A stretch of 64,000 nucleotides of DNA from Acidimicrobiaceae bacterium (GTDB taxonomy: Bacteria; Actinomycetota; Acidimicrobiia; Acidimicrobiales; Aldehydirespiratoraceae): positions 21,824 to 85,823 of the forward strand of contig VXWX01000010.1 of NCBI GenBank assembly GCA_009835735.1, written 5' to 3'. Below, in pieces: positions 17,907 through 26,661 of this stretch. Made by a program: the position numbers and the translations under genes. The notes under the pieces are model-generated. The model had not been told where the DNA came from, did no database searches, and worked only from the letters and a program-made list of their open reading frames with translations. Positions within the stretch are counted from its first letter, which is position 1; each line of letters begins with the position of its first letter.

Positions 17907-18949
17907 TGGCCCGGCTGTTGGTGACCGGCGGCTCGGGGTTCATCGGGGGCCATGTGGTGACCGCGGCGCTGCGCCGGGGCCACCACGTCGTCGCCCTGAC
18001 CCGGGACGGGGCCTCGCCCGGGCCGGCCCATCCGCGGCTGGTCGTCGTATCGGGAGACGTGCGCGACCCCGAAACGGTGCGGCACGCCGCGGAGGGCTGC
18101 GACGCCGTGCTGCATGTGGCCGGGCTCTACACCTTCGACCCGGCCCGAGCCGCAGAGATGCTCGAAGTCAACGCGCAGGGAACCCGCAACGTCATGGAGT
18201 GCGCCCTCGCGGCCGGCGTGGCGCGCATCGTTTACACGGGCACGGTGGGAACGACCGACTTCTCGGTCCGAAACACCGGTCGCCTCCCCAACGAGGACGA
18301 CGTGGCCGGACCCGGCGCCGAGATGGGGCCCTACAAGCGCTCCAAACTCGAGGCCGAGCGCATCGTGGCCGAGATGGCGGCTCAGGGTGCTCCCATCGTC
18401 ACCGTCTGCCCGACCGCGCCGGTGGGGCCCGGCGACCACAAGCCGACGCCGACGGGACGCATCGTCGTCGACTTCATGCGCGGCCGGATGTTCGCCTACG
18501 TCGAGACCGGGCTGAACTTCGTGCACGTCAGCGACGTCGCCGAGGGCCACCTGCTGGCGCTGGAACGGGGACGCGACGGTGCCCGCTACCTGCTGGGCAG
18601 CCGCGACGGCAACCTCACGCTGGCGCAGGCCTTCGGCATCCTGTCCGGGATCACCGGCCGGCGGGCGCCCCGGGTGCGGGTGCCCTGCGCGGTGGCAGTG
18701 GGATTCGCCCACGCCACCGCAGTCGTCTGCCGGGCGTTGCGCCGGCCCCCGCTGGTCGGCCCCGAAGCGGCCCGGATGGCCTCGACGCCGATGTGGGTGG
18801 ACCCGTCGCGCAGTGTCGCCGAGCTGGGCCTCCCCCAGACGCCGGTCGCCGAGGCGTTCCGGGAAGCCGTCGACTGGTTCGCCTACCACGGCTACGCCAA
18901 CGCCCCCCGAAGCGCAGTCGCCGCCGGCTCAACGGCCGGGCGGACCTAG
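17906..18949 (+). CDS. hpnA: Hopanoid-associated sugar epimerase HpnA
   Basis: This 347-residue extended SDR has an N-terminal nucleotide-binding TGGSGFIGGHV, the AGLYTFDPA segment typical of HpnA, YTGTVGTT, and the catalytic YKRSK (YxxxK) near residue 145. The PVGPGDHKPTPTGRIVVDFM block matches the hopanoid-associated dihydroflavonol-reductase-like family. HpnA is found in hopanoid clusters; its exact substrate is not settled. ATG 17906 overlaps the hpnG stop (TGATG), and the squalene-hopene cyclase gene follows after 7 bp. Confidence 0.9.
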   Translation: MARLLVTGGSGFIGGHVVTAALRRGHHVVALTRDGASPGPAHPRLVVVSGDVRDPETVRHAAEGCDAVLHVAGLYTFDPARAAEMLEVNAQGTRNVMECALAAGVARIVYTGTVGTTDFSVRNTGRLPNEDDVAGPGAEMGPYKRSKLEAERIVAEMAAQGAPIVTVCPTAPVGPGDHKPTPTGRIVVDFMRGRMFAYVETGLNFVHVSDVAEGHLLALERGRDGARYLLGSRDGNLTLAQAFGILSGITGRRAPRVRVPCAVAVGFAHATAVVCRALRRPPLVGPEAARMASTPMWVDPSRSVAELGLPQTPVAEAFREAVDWFAYHGYANAPRSAVAAGSTAGRT

Positions 18950-18956
18950 CACCGCC

Positions 18957-21122
18957 ATGATGGACAACCATCAGGCTCACCAGAGCGTCCGCGAGGCGGT
19001 GGAGCGCACCCAGCAGTACTTCCTGCGCACCCAGCGCGATGACGGCTGCTGGTGGGGGGAGCTCGAGTCCAACCCCACCATCGAGGCCGAGTACATCATG
19101 CTCACCCGCTTCCTCGGATCCGACGAGGGCGACCGGACCGGACGGGTGGCCGCCGACATCCGCCGCCGCCAGCAGCCCGACGGCTCCTGGCGCATGTACT
19201 TCGGCGCGCCCGGAGACCTCAGCACCACCATCGAGTGCTACTTCGCCCTCAAGCTGGCCGGCGACCCGCCCGACGCGCCCCACATGGCCCAGGCCCGGGC
19301 CTTCATCATCGAGAACGGCGGCATCCCCAAATCCCGGGTGTTCACCAAGATCTGGCTGGCCCTGTTCGGTCAATGGGACTGGAGGGCGACCCCGTCCATG
19401 CCCCCCGAGATCATGCTGCTGCCGAAGTGGGCGCCCTTCAACATCTACCGGTTCTCCAGCTGGGCCCGGGCCACCATCGTGCCGATGACCATCGTGTTGA
19501 CCCTCAAACCGACCCGCCCGCCGCCCGCCGGCGCCGGGATCGAGGAGCTGCGCCGCGACGGCCCCGAAGCGCTGGCCGTGTCGCGTTTCAAGCCCAACCC
19601 GCTGTCGGTGCAGGGCGGGTTCCTGCTCATGGACCGCGCCCTGCGCCTGTGGCGGGGGCTGCGCCTGGTCCCCGGCCGCAGGCGGGCGCTGCGGGCCGCG
19701 GTCGACTGGATCGTCTCGCACCAGGAGGGCGACGGCTCGTGGGGCGGCATCCAGCCGCCGTGGGTGTACTCGCTGATCGCGTTGAGCGCCCTCGGACACC
19801 CGCTCGACCATCCCGTGCTGGCCAAGGGGCTCCAGGGCTTCCGCAACGAGTGGAGCCTGCCGTCGCCCGACGGCGCCGCGCTGAGGGTCCAGGCCTGCCT
19901 GTCGCCCGCATGGGACACCGCGCTGGCCATGCGCGGGCTGATGGACTCCGGAGTGTCCCCCGACCACCCCGCCATCCAGCGGGCCGCCGAATGGCTGGTG
20001 GGCAAGGAGGTGCGCTACGCGGGCGACTGGGCGGTCAAGAGGCCCCACCTCGAGCCCAGCGGCTGGGCCTTCGGGTTCGACAACGTCAACTACCCCGACA
20101 TCGACGACTCGTCAGTGATCGTCGCCAACCTCGCCCTCACCAACCTCGCCGACCGGGCCAGCGACTCGGCCAAGGAGGCCACCATCGACCGCGCCGTGGA
20201 CTGGCTCACCGGAATGCAGTCCTCCAACGGCGGTTGGGCCGCCTTCGACTACAACAACGACTCCCGCTCGGTCACCAAGATCCCGTTCGCCGACTTCGGA
20301 GAGGTGCTCGACCCGCCCAGCGCCGACATCACCGCCCACATGCTCGAGATGTACGGGATCCTCGGCTACTCACGGTGGCATCCAGCGGTGAGGCGGGGAC
20401 TCCACTACCTGTGGCAGCAACAGGAACCCGACGGCTCCTGGTTCGGGCGGTGGGGAGTGAACTACCTGTACGGGACCGGTGCCGTGCTCCCCGCGCTGGA
20501 GGCCCTCGGCGTCGACATGGCCCAGCCCGCGGTGCGCAAGGCCGTGCAGTGGCTCGTCGACACCCAGAACCCCGACGGCGGATGGGGCGAAACGTGCGAG
20601 AGCTATGTGGACCCCACCCTCAGCGGCCAAGGCGACAGCACCGCCTCCCAGACCGCCTGGGCCCTCATCGCGCTCATCGCCGCCGGCGAAGCGGCCGGCG
20701 AGCCCGTCACCAGAGGCATCGAGTTCCTGGTGGCCACCCAGCAGGCCGACGGCACCTGGGACGAGCCGCAGTTCACCGGCACCGGCTTCCCAGGCTACGG
20801 CCACGGCGACAGGCCCACCAAGAAGGGGGCTCCCGCCGACAGCCTCCAGGGCGCAGAGATGGGCGCCGCCTTCATGATCAACTACCACCTGTACCGGAAC
20901 TACTTCCCGCTGTGGGCCCTGGGCCGCTACCTCGCAGCAGTCGCACCGAGAGTCGCCCAAGCCGTACCCCTAGGGCGCACCGAGACCGAAACAGACAAGT
21001 CACCCAACGCCATACAAGAGGTGATTGACTTACCTACAGGACCTAGCCGCCGGGCACGGCGCCAGCGATCACCAATGGGAAGTCATCGCGCAGTTCACCG
21101 ACCTACAGCACCGCCCCCTTGA
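18957..21122 (+). CDS. shc: Squalene-hopene cyclase
   Basis: This 721-residue class II triterpene cyclase turns squalene into hopene at the membrane. The catalytic acid motif DxDD appears as NYPDIDDSS, and repeated QW motifs are clear (QQPDGSWRMYFG, GDGSWGG, SSNGGWAAF, QEPDGSWFGRWG, NPDGGWGE). The family usually ends soon after the LWALGRYL segment at about residue 660. Here another 55 or so residues follow, basic and arginine/proline-rich (RRARRQRSPMGS), so the original stop may have been lost. ATG 18957 is followed by a second ATG; the start lies 7 bp after hpnA. Squalene synthesis genes (hpnCDE) are not in the window. Confidence 0.95.
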   Translation: MMDNHQAHQSVREAVERTQQYFLRTQRDDGCWWGELESNPTIEAEYIMLTRFLGSDEGDRTGRVAADIRRRQQPDGSWRMYFGAPGDLSTTIECYFALKLAGDPPDAPHMAQARAFIIENGGIPKSRVFTKIWLALFGQWDWRATPSMPPEIMLLPKWAPFNIYRFSSWARATIVPMTIVLTLKPTRPPPAGAGIEELRRDGPEALAVSRFKPNPLSVQGGFLLMDRALRLWRGLRLVPGRRRALRAAVDWIVSHQEGDGSWGGIQPPWVYSLIALSALGHPLDHPVLAKGLQGFRNEWSLPSPDGAALRVQACLSPAWDTALAMRGLMDSGVSPDHPAIQRAAEWLVGKEVRYAGDWAVKRPHLEPSGWAFGFDNVNYPDIDDSSVIVANLALTNLADRASDSAKEATIDRAVDWLTGMQSSNGGWAAFDYNNDSRSVTKIPFADFGEVLDPPSADITAHMLEMYGILGYSRWHPAVRRGLHYLWQQQEPDGSWFGRWGVNYLYGTGAVLPALEALGVDMAQPAVRKAVQWLVDTQNPDGGWGETCESYVDPTLSGQGDSTASQTAWALIALIAAGEAAGEPVTRGIEFLVATQQADGTWDEPQFTGTGFPGYGHGDRPTKKGAPADSLQGAEMGAAFMINYHLYRNYFPLWALGRYLAAVAPRVAQAVPLGRTETETDKSPNAIQEVIDLPTGPSRRARRQRSPMGSHRAVHRPTAPPP

Positions 21123-21278
21123 CGACGCCCTGCGCCTGTTCAAGTTGCCGTCGCCTGTGCCGATCCCGAGTCGGTACTGGCGCGCAATCAGAATGCGATC
21201 CGGACCTGGTGGCCGAGCGGTGAAGCCTCCGGCCCGCCGACATCTTCGCGGCATGCGCTTTGGCGGCGGACGCCGGAG

Positions 21279-21902
21279 CTAGTCGATAAGGCCTTCTGCA
21301 GTTGCCTTGTGCACGCCGGCGGCTCGGCCTGACACCCCGAGCTTGTCCCACAGCCTGGAAAGTTCGCGGTACATCGAGCGCTCTGAGTAGCCCATCTCCG
21401 ACGCCACGTCCGAGATCGCCGCCCCCGATGCGAGCTTCCCCAGCATCAGCCGCTCAGAGGCCTTCAGGGATTGAGGCGCCTCAGCATCAAGATACAGCTT
21501 CACCGCGACACAGGCGTCCTTCAGCCTGCGAGTGCCGCCCTTGGTGGTCAACGCAGCCAAGGCGTCCCAGTGGACAACCCTTGGAATGTCAGCCATCAGC
21601 TCCGGAGACACCGCCAGACCTGATCGGTCCGGCCGAGGCTCGCCCGACGCCAGCCAGTCCTCGATCGCGTCGGCAGCCTCGCGCATGTAGGCGGTGACGA
21701 TCGCCCAGTCCTCGGCCAACTCCGCGGGGATCAAACCCCCTGCCATGGCACTCAAGCTGTCACGGAACAGCTTTGCGATATCGCGCTGATATGTCCACGG
21801 CAAAGACTCGTTGTAGACGTGGACTGCCTCGCGGTGGTACTCGGCCCCCCAAGGCTCGCTGTGGGGGCCCTCGGGCACCCCGAAGCGATAACACTCCGAC
21901 AT
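21279..21902 (-). CDS. LuxR-type HTH regulator
   Basis: This 207-residue protein has a C-terminal LuxR/FixJ-like helix-turn-helix. After LKASERLMLGKLASGAAISDVA, the segment EMGYSERSMYRELSRLWDKLGV (about residues 160-190) matches the recognition helix region. The N-terminal 140 residues are helical and do not resemble a receiver, PAS or autoinducer domain. The start at ATG 21902 has a GGAGG site 9 bases upstream and is preferred over the upstream in-frame start at 22013. It converges on the hopanoid operon; no target is evident. Confidence 0.7.
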   Translation of the reverse strand: MSECYRFGVPEGPHSEPWGAEYHREAVHVYNESLPWTYQRDIAKLFRDSLSAMAGGLIPAELAEDWAIVTAYMREAADAIEDWLASGEPRPDRSGLAVSPELMADIPRVVHWDALAALTTKGGTRRLKDACVAVKLYLDAEAPQSLKASERLMLGKLASGAAISDVASEMGYSERSMYRELSRLWDKLGVSGRAAGVHKATAEGLID

Positions 21903-22276
21903 GGCGTTAACGCCTCCGACCATACGACCACAAGCCAGACGGACACGCGCCAAAGCCAGACCTTCGCGCAGTTCGACGCCCACGGCGCCCACAATAGCCA
22001 GCAGGCAAACCACATTGCATAGAAGCAGACGGGACCACGAGCCTCACCCGGTATAGCGCAGGCTCTGGGGCTGCCCCTGGGTGTCGCGCGGTCCGGACAA
22101 TTGAAATCTCAAGCACATCACTACAGCATCCAAACACAATCTCCGATACTCTCGATACATGACCGCTGATTCATCCGCCGGTGACGGGCAGCGTCCCACC
22201 AACAGATACAACAGGCGCACCCGGCGAAGCTGCTGAGCGATGCGTGAAGTGTTGAGCGGCTGGTTCGGGCCGGTCG
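21903..22276. other. Intergenic region, AT-richer
   Basis: The DNA at 22080-22160 is AT-richer than its surroundings and probably promoter-bearing. A 25-codon ORF at 22159-22236 starts MTADSSAGDGQRPTNRY directly after a GATAC stretch but is too short to judge. No recognised gene is present. Confidence 0.4.
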
Positions 22277-22609
22277 TTGACAGCGGCGGCCGCCGGGTCC
22301 GCTTCCGGGTTAGCCGCCCAGTACTCGCGCTGTACGCCGCTCAGTTCGACACGACCCACCACCACGACACCCACCGCATCTGCCGACGGCATCTACGAGA
22401 TCGACGCGTGCTGGTCAGCCGATCGCAGCCGCTACTACGTCGTAATCGGCGGCGTTGATGCCCGCGCCTACTGCGAAGTCCACATGACCCTCGAGGGGCG
22501 CCGCACCGGCGACTGGGGCAACGACTACTGGGGCGGAGGCCGAACCCAGGTCACCATCGACGTGCTCGTCCAACACGAAGCCGACGGCTACGAAGTCGAA
22601 TGTTCATGA
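22277..22609 (+). CDS. Small protein of unknown function
   Basis: Residues 36-110 of this frame look like a real protein: GIYEIDACWSADRSRYYVVI, then DARAYCEVHMTLEGRR, GNDYWGGGRTQVTIDVLVQH and YEVECS. The first 35 residues are Ser/Thr/Ala-rich and doubtful, so the true start may be internal or the 5' part may be frameshifted. No family is recognised. A second small ORF follows within 30 bp in the same direction. Confidence 0.4.
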   Translation: MTAAAAGSASGLAAQYSRCTPLSSTRPTTTTPTASADGIYEIDACWSADRSRYYVVIGGVDARAYCEVHMTLEGRRTGDWGNDYWGGGRTQVTIDVLVQHEADGYEVECS

Positions 22610-22635
22610 TGGCTGCTGCTGATCGGACAGGAACC

Positions 22636-22797
22636 ATGCCTCGCACACCCGACGACCGCAGATGGGACGGCTGGGACGTCCCCGACTACCAGCCCACCGA
22701 AGACGAACTCAACGAACCCGTCGTCATCGACGCACCTACTCCCGAATCACTCGGCGAAGCACTCATGCGGCACAAGCCACGCCGCAAGAACCGATGA
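22636..22797 (+). CDS. Small acidic protein of unknown function
   Basis: The 53 residues start MPRTPDDRRWDGWDVPDYQP, followed by TEDELNEPVVIDAPTPESLG and a basic end (MRHKPRRKNR). The composition is protein-like and unlike the shadow frames. ATG 22636 has an AGGAA site just upstream. The family is unknown. Confidence 0.45.
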   Translation: MPRTPDDRRWDGWDVPDYQPTEDELNEPVVIDAPTPESLGEALMRHKPRRKNR

Positions 22798-22827
22798 CCC
22801 GCTGCATCGAAGCTAGAACTCGGTGAA

Positions 22828-23061
22828 ATGGTCTCCGACGGCCAAGGCGGCATGGTGCCGGCCGACAACGTGGACGAACACGGCCAATGCACCAACGAAG
22901 CCCATCCGGACCTCACGATCTGTATACGCTGCGCCCGCTTCTACGCATCCGACGCGTTGGTTAGCTGGGATGAGCGTCGATCCCCAACGGTGACGATCTT
23001 GGCACCATCCGATATAGGCCCCCGATACTGTCAGCACGCGAGATCCATCGGATTCTTGTGA
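22828..23061 (+). CDS. Possible small Cys-containing protein
   Basis: In this 77-residue frame, the segment ECTNEAHP-like then ICIRCARFYASDA gives a CX9-10CX2C pattern that could bind zinc. It lies in the same direction as the two small ORFs before it. The evidence is weak: no homology is recognised and the start has no clear ribosome site. Confidence 0.25.
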   Translation: MVSDGQGGMVPADNVDEHGQCTNEAHPDLTICIRCARFYASDALVSWDERRSPTVTILAPSDIGPRYCQHARSIGFL

Positions 23062-23409
23062 CCTATGTGATTGAGCAGTAGTGCATTGGCGTGCAACCCC
23101 ACGCCCTGGCCTCGGACGCGCGCTGAAGGAAGCTGTCGGCTAACCGAACCGGGCGTGCCTATTGCATGCTCCCATTGCAGCGCTGCCCAGCGAGCGCCTG
23201 TCGACTTCAGGGACTTCTCCTGATCTGCCAGTCGCGCCATTCGTCTGCGTCACAGCACAGAATGACCGAGTGTGTCGACTAGTCGAGGACGTGGCTCGGT
23301 CCAACATCTGCGGCGTCCCATACTGCGTCGTTGTGTCGCAGGTAATCCACTCCAAATCGTCTAGTCCGGCATGCCTCAAGAAGTACATCCCGTCGGCTCT
23401 GCCCCCGAC
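23062..23409. other. Intergenic region downstream of the integrase
   Basis: No gene, tRNA or rRNA is recognised. This is one of two possible places for an attachment site of the adjacent integrase, but no duplicated tRNA end was found in the window. Confidence 0.4.
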
Positions 23410-24570
23410 CTATGCGATGTAGTCGTTCCATTGCTGCATCAGCGTGCGGCGGCGCTCGAGCATGTCAGAGCGAGCGTATGCGCCCTCGACGCCCGCAACG
23501 GCGTGGCCCAGTGCCATCTCGGCGAGGTCTCGGGGCACGCCGGCATCTGAGCACCACGAACGGAACGTGGCTCGCAGCCCGTGCGCTGAGCTTGGGATAT
23601 CGAGGTCGCGCAGCAGCTTCACGTAGGTGTTCTCTGACACCGCTCGCCCCGTCACCGGCGACGGGAACACCAGCGCGTCGACGGTGGTGCCGTTGCGGGC
23701 TTCGGTGAGCACCTCAACAGCTCGTTTGCTGAGTGGCACGCGGAACTGTGTGCTGGTCTTGTAGCGGGCTGCGGGGATGGTCCACACCGCGGTGTCGAGG
23801 TCGAACTCGTCCCAGGTGGCACAGCGGACCTCGCCGGGTCGGGTCGCGGTCAAAGCCAGCAGCTCAAGAGCCAGCTTGGTGGCTGCGGCTGCGGCTGATG
23901 CGCGGACCATTTGGAGCGCGTAGGGGAGGTCGCTGTGGTGCAGCGCCCGCTGGTGGTTGGTGCGGTGGCGCAGTTTGGGCATCGCGGCCACAGCCGCCGC
24001 GGTGGGGTCGCTCTCTCGTAGGCCGCGGCCCATCGCGTATTTCATGGTGGTGGAGATCCGTTGTGCGGTTCTGCGGGCGAGTTCGGGGCGGTCCCACACC
24101 CGGTCAAGCACCGCCACCACATCGGCTGCGGCCACCTCTGCGACTGGCATCGGCCCGATCGTGGCGTCGATGTGGTTCGCCAGCAGTGACCGCCACGACT
24201 GTTCGGTGTTGCTGGTGGGCTTCCAGTTGGTGCGGTGCAACTCGATCACCGACACCATCGCGTCTGAGAAGGTCACCGCGTGGCGTCGGCGCGGGTCGCG
24301 TCCCTCCTCCACGGCCTGGCGGTTGGCCAGCGCCCGCTCACGCGCCAGCGCCAACGACACCGCCGGATAGGCGCCCAGCCCGAGGCTCACGACCCGGCCC
24401 CCGATGCGGATGCGCTGGGCCCAGGTCTTTGACCAGCGGCCGTTCACGGTCGGCTTCACCAGTAGGCTCAGCCCATGTCCGCCTCTGCCGTCTCCGTAGC
24501 GACCGGCCCGGTTGATGGTGCGCACGAAGGCCGCGGTCAGCACCTTCGGACGGGAGGAACTCGAACTCAT
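23410..24570 (-). CDS. Tyrosine recombinase/integrase, P4-type with arm-binding domain
   Basis: This 386-residue integrase has an N-terminal DUF4102-like arm-binding domain (GGHGLSLLVKPTVNGRWSKTWAQR, GLGAYPAVSLALAR), a SAM-like core-binding segment (about residues 95-180), and a catalytic domain. The catalytic domain has the first arginine in ATRPGEVRCATWDEF, a lysine in ARYKTS, HGLRATFRSW for HxxR, GHAV, and the nucleophilic tyrosine in EGAYARSD. All catalytic residues are present. Such enzymes insert genomic islands. The gene reads left, and palindromes lie in the 270 bp upstream. Confidence 0.92.
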   Translation of the reverse strand: MSSSSSRPKVLTAAFVRTINRAGRYGDGRGGHGLSLLVKPTVNGRWSKTWAQRIRIGGRVVSLGLGAYPAVSLALARERALANRQAVEEGRDPRRRHAVTFSDAMVSVIELHRTNWKPTSNTEQSWRSLLANHIDATIGPMPVAEVAAADVVAVLDRVWDRPELARRTAQRISTTMKYAMGRGLRESDPTAAAVAAMPKLRHRTNHQRALHHSDLPYALQMVRASAAAAATKLALELLALTATRPGEVRCATWDEFDLDTAVWTIPAARYKTSTQFRVPLSKRAVEVLTEARNGTTVDALVFPSPVTGRAVSENTYVKLLRDLDIPSSAHGLRATFRSWCSDAGVPRDLAEMALGHAVAGVEGAYARSDMLERRRTLMQQWNDYIA

Positions 24571-24608
24571 GGCTACCCTTCATGTTACCACTTTTCGTCT
24601 GGCATTGT

Positions 24609-24620
24609 ACGCTACAGCGT
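24609..24620. promoter_or_regulatory. Palindrome upstream of the integrase
   Basis: ACGCT-AC-AGCGT is a 5-bp inverted repeat 39 bp upstream of the integrase start, placed where a repressor or core recombination site could lie. Nearby GGCAC repeats at 24621-24632 may be arm sites. Confidence 0.3.
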
Positions 24621-24758
24621 GGCACACGCCGGCACAAACACATGGGCATTAAATACCTCTGACGTGGGCTTTGACCTCCTACTTTTAGCCCGTCACAGCC
24701 CGGCATGGCACCACCTGTCACAGTAGGGTATGAGTCCTGTCTCGGGCTCAGAAGAGAC

Positions 24759-24773
24759 CTGGTTCGGAACCAG
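24759..24773. promoter_or_regulatory. Perfect 7+1+7 palindrome upstream of SDR gene
   Basis: CTGGTTC-G-GAACCAG is a perfect inverted repeat 69 bp before the SDR start. The half-site reappears as GGAACAGGTTC near 24800. It is suited to a dimeric repressor of the TetR type, but no such regulator gene is adjacent. Confidence 0.45.
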
Positions 24774-24841
24774 CCCCCTGAACCGTGGTCCAATGGTGGA
24801 ACAGGTTCTGTGTTCTTCTGACGAAGAGAAACGAGATCATC

Positions 24842-25810
24842 ATGCCGCGGAAGAAACTCGCAATCGATGAGGCGACCCGTTCGAAGGACCTCACTGGCAA
24901 GACCTACATCGTTACCGGCGCGAACTCCGGCATCGGCCTCGAGACCACCCGCCAGCTCGTGAAGCAGGCGGGCCATGTGGTCATGGCCTGCCGCCGGACC
25001 GAGGCCGCCGAGGAGGCGGCTCGGAGCTTCGCCGGCCTCCGCGGAACGTATGAGGTCATGCGGCTCGACCTCGCTGACCTCCAGTCGGTTCGCGAGTTCG
25101 TCGCCGCGTTCACCGCCAAGCACGACCGCCTCGACGGGCTCGCGTGCAACGCCGGCATGGTGAACATGCGCGGTGACCTCCAGTGCACCAAGGACGGATT
25201 CGAGTCGACCATCGGAGTGAGCTACTTCGGCCACTTCCTGCTGACCGAACTCCTCCTCGACACACTCCAGGCGACCGCGCCCTCGCGAATGGCGATCGTG
25301 TCGTCGGTCGTCCACGCCGGAAGCCCCAGGAACCGGCCGCAGCTGGTACTCGACGACCTCAACTACGAGCGGCGCGACTTCAGCAACATGCGTGCCTACG
25401 GCGAGGCGAAGGTGGCGACGGTCCTCTACGCCAGGGAACTCGCCGAGCGGCTGACGGGCACCGGCGTCTCGACGTTCTCTGTCCACCCCGGATGGGCCCG
25501 TTCCAACTTCGGGTCGGGCGGCAGCCTGCCGATGCGCGTCGCCATGACGATCATGCGCCCTTTGACCCGGTTGGTGTCCGACAGCAACGAGGAGTCGGCC
25601 CAGACGACAATCCACTGCCTCTTGTCGGACGACGCACCCCGGCACTCCGGCGCCTACTTCAGCCAGTGGAGCATCCTCTACCGCGACAAGGAGTGCCGGG
25701 CTGGCGGCTGGCCCATGGAGACCCCGAACCCGAACGCCAAGAACATGGACACCGCACGGCGGCTAGTCGCCATCAGCTACGACCTCGTCGGGCTGGCCAA
25801 GCCCTCATGA
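24842..25810 (+). CDS. Short-chain dehydrogenase/reductase, retinol-dehydrogenase-like
   Basis: This 322-residue SDR has YIVTGANSGIGLETTRQL (TGxxxGIG, about residues 19-36), LDLADLQSVREF, CNAGM (NAG motif), SSVVH for the catalytic serine and AYGEAKVATVLYARELA for YxxxK. The length and the SVHPGWARSNF segment fit the retinol dehydrogenase/WWOX-like and protochlorophyllide-reductase-like SDR groups. The substrate is unknown. The ATG at 24842 follows a GAAGAGAAACGAG stretch; upstream in-frame codons were rejected because they fall in the palindrome-bearing leader. It is convergent with the catabolic operon. Confidence 0.85.
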   Translation: MPRKKLAIDEATRSKDLTGKTYIVTGANSGIGLETTRQLVKQAGHVVMACRRTEAAEEAARSFAGLRGTYEVMRLDLADLQSVREFVAAFTAKHDRLDGLACNAGMVNMRGDLQCTKDGFESTIGVSYFGHFLLTELLLDTLQATAPSRMAIVSSVVHAGSPRNRPQLVLDDLNYERRDFSNMRAYGEAKVATVLYARELAERLTGTGVSTFSVHPGWARSNFGSGGSLPMRVAMTIMRPLTRLVSDSNEESAQTTIHCLLSDDAPRHSGAYFSQWSILYRDKECRAGGWPMETPNPNAKNMDTARRLVAISYDLVGLAKPS

Positions 25811-25878
25811 CCTAGCCGGGATCACGGACTATCGAATGGCCCAGTTGAAGGGGGCTCACCCCGCGGCTGGGATGCGGG

Positions 25879-26658
25879 TCACGCTGGCACCGTCGATAGC
25901 AAGGCCGCGGCGAAGGCGGACGCGGTCGCTTCCAGGGGCACTCTGCCGTTCTGGATGACCTCGACTCGCGACGCGTTCATGTGCAGCTGCAGGACTGCTG
26001 TGTGCGGGCTGGCGAAAGGATCAGCGCTGTGTTCGACGAGCGTCACGGGACAGCGGACCCGGTTGGCGACGTTCTCCATCCGGTACCGTCCGACGGCTCG
26101 ATGGCCCGCTGCAGGGTCGTCCGCTCGAAGAGCGTCACTGACGAACCGGGTCAGCTGATCGGTGCTGCCGCCATAGAAGGGCGCTCGCTGGTTCCACAGG
26201 TCCAGCAGATGTGAGCCGTCCGACCGGGGCTCCACGGTGTCGATCGGCTGCTTGCCGGCCCGACGCGCCCGCTCGGTGCCATCGATCCACGGCGTCGATG
26301 ACAGGACCAAGCGATCGACGAGATGGGGATGGCGGGCCGCCAGCTCGACGGCCACTACCCCGCCGGTGTGATGGCCGCACACCGGCATCGGGCTGCGGCC
26401 CGACTGCTCGATGACAGCTGCCGCCGCGGCGGCGTAGTTCTCGATCGACGGTCCGTCCGGATGCTGGTCGGAGGAACCCATGCCTGGGAGGTCCATCGCG
26501 ATCAAGTGGAGGCGGTCTTCCAGCGCGATCATCACTTCGCGGAACTCGTCCCAGCTTCTCGGAGTCTGGTGGAGCAGCAGCACGCACGGGCCCCGGCCCG
26601 CCTCTGCCACGTGGATCTGGCCTGACGGTCCGTCGATGTAGCGCCTGACGATGCTCAT
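25879..26658 (-). CDS. Alpha/beta hydrolase-fold protein with non-canonical active site
   Basis: This 259-residue protein has the alpha/beta hydrolase layout: LLLHQTPRSWDEF oxyanion region, MDLPGMGSSD, then the nucleophile elbow CGHHTGGVV (about residues 93-101). The elbow has His where the usual GxSxG serine sits. The expected acid strand reads VEHSADPFASP. The expected terminal histidine motif GH.P.E reads GRVPLE, with Arg in place of His. So two of three triad positions differ from hydrolases. It is the last gene of a minus-strand run, 3 bp after the next hydrolase. It may be non-hydrolytic or use another mechanism. Confidence 0.75.
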   Translation of the reverse strand: MSIVRRYIDGPSGQIHVAEAGRGPCVLLLHQTPRSWDEFREVMIALEDRLHLIAMDLPGMGSSDQHPDGPSIENYAAAAAAVIEQSGRSPMPVCGHHTGGVVAVELAARHPHLVDRLVLSSTPWIDGTERARRAGKQPIDTVEPRSDGSHLLDLWNQRAPFYGGSTDQLTRFVSDALRADDPAAGHRAVGRYRMENVANRVRCPVTLVEHSADPFASPHTAVLQLHMNASRVEVIQNGRVPLEATASAFAAALLSTVPA

Positions 26659-26661
26659 CGC

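Noticed and set aside
24571-24841. tRNA gene or attachment site next to the integrase
   Set aside because: No cloverleaf or T-loop sequence was found, and no duplicated 3' tRNA end appears elsewhere in the window.
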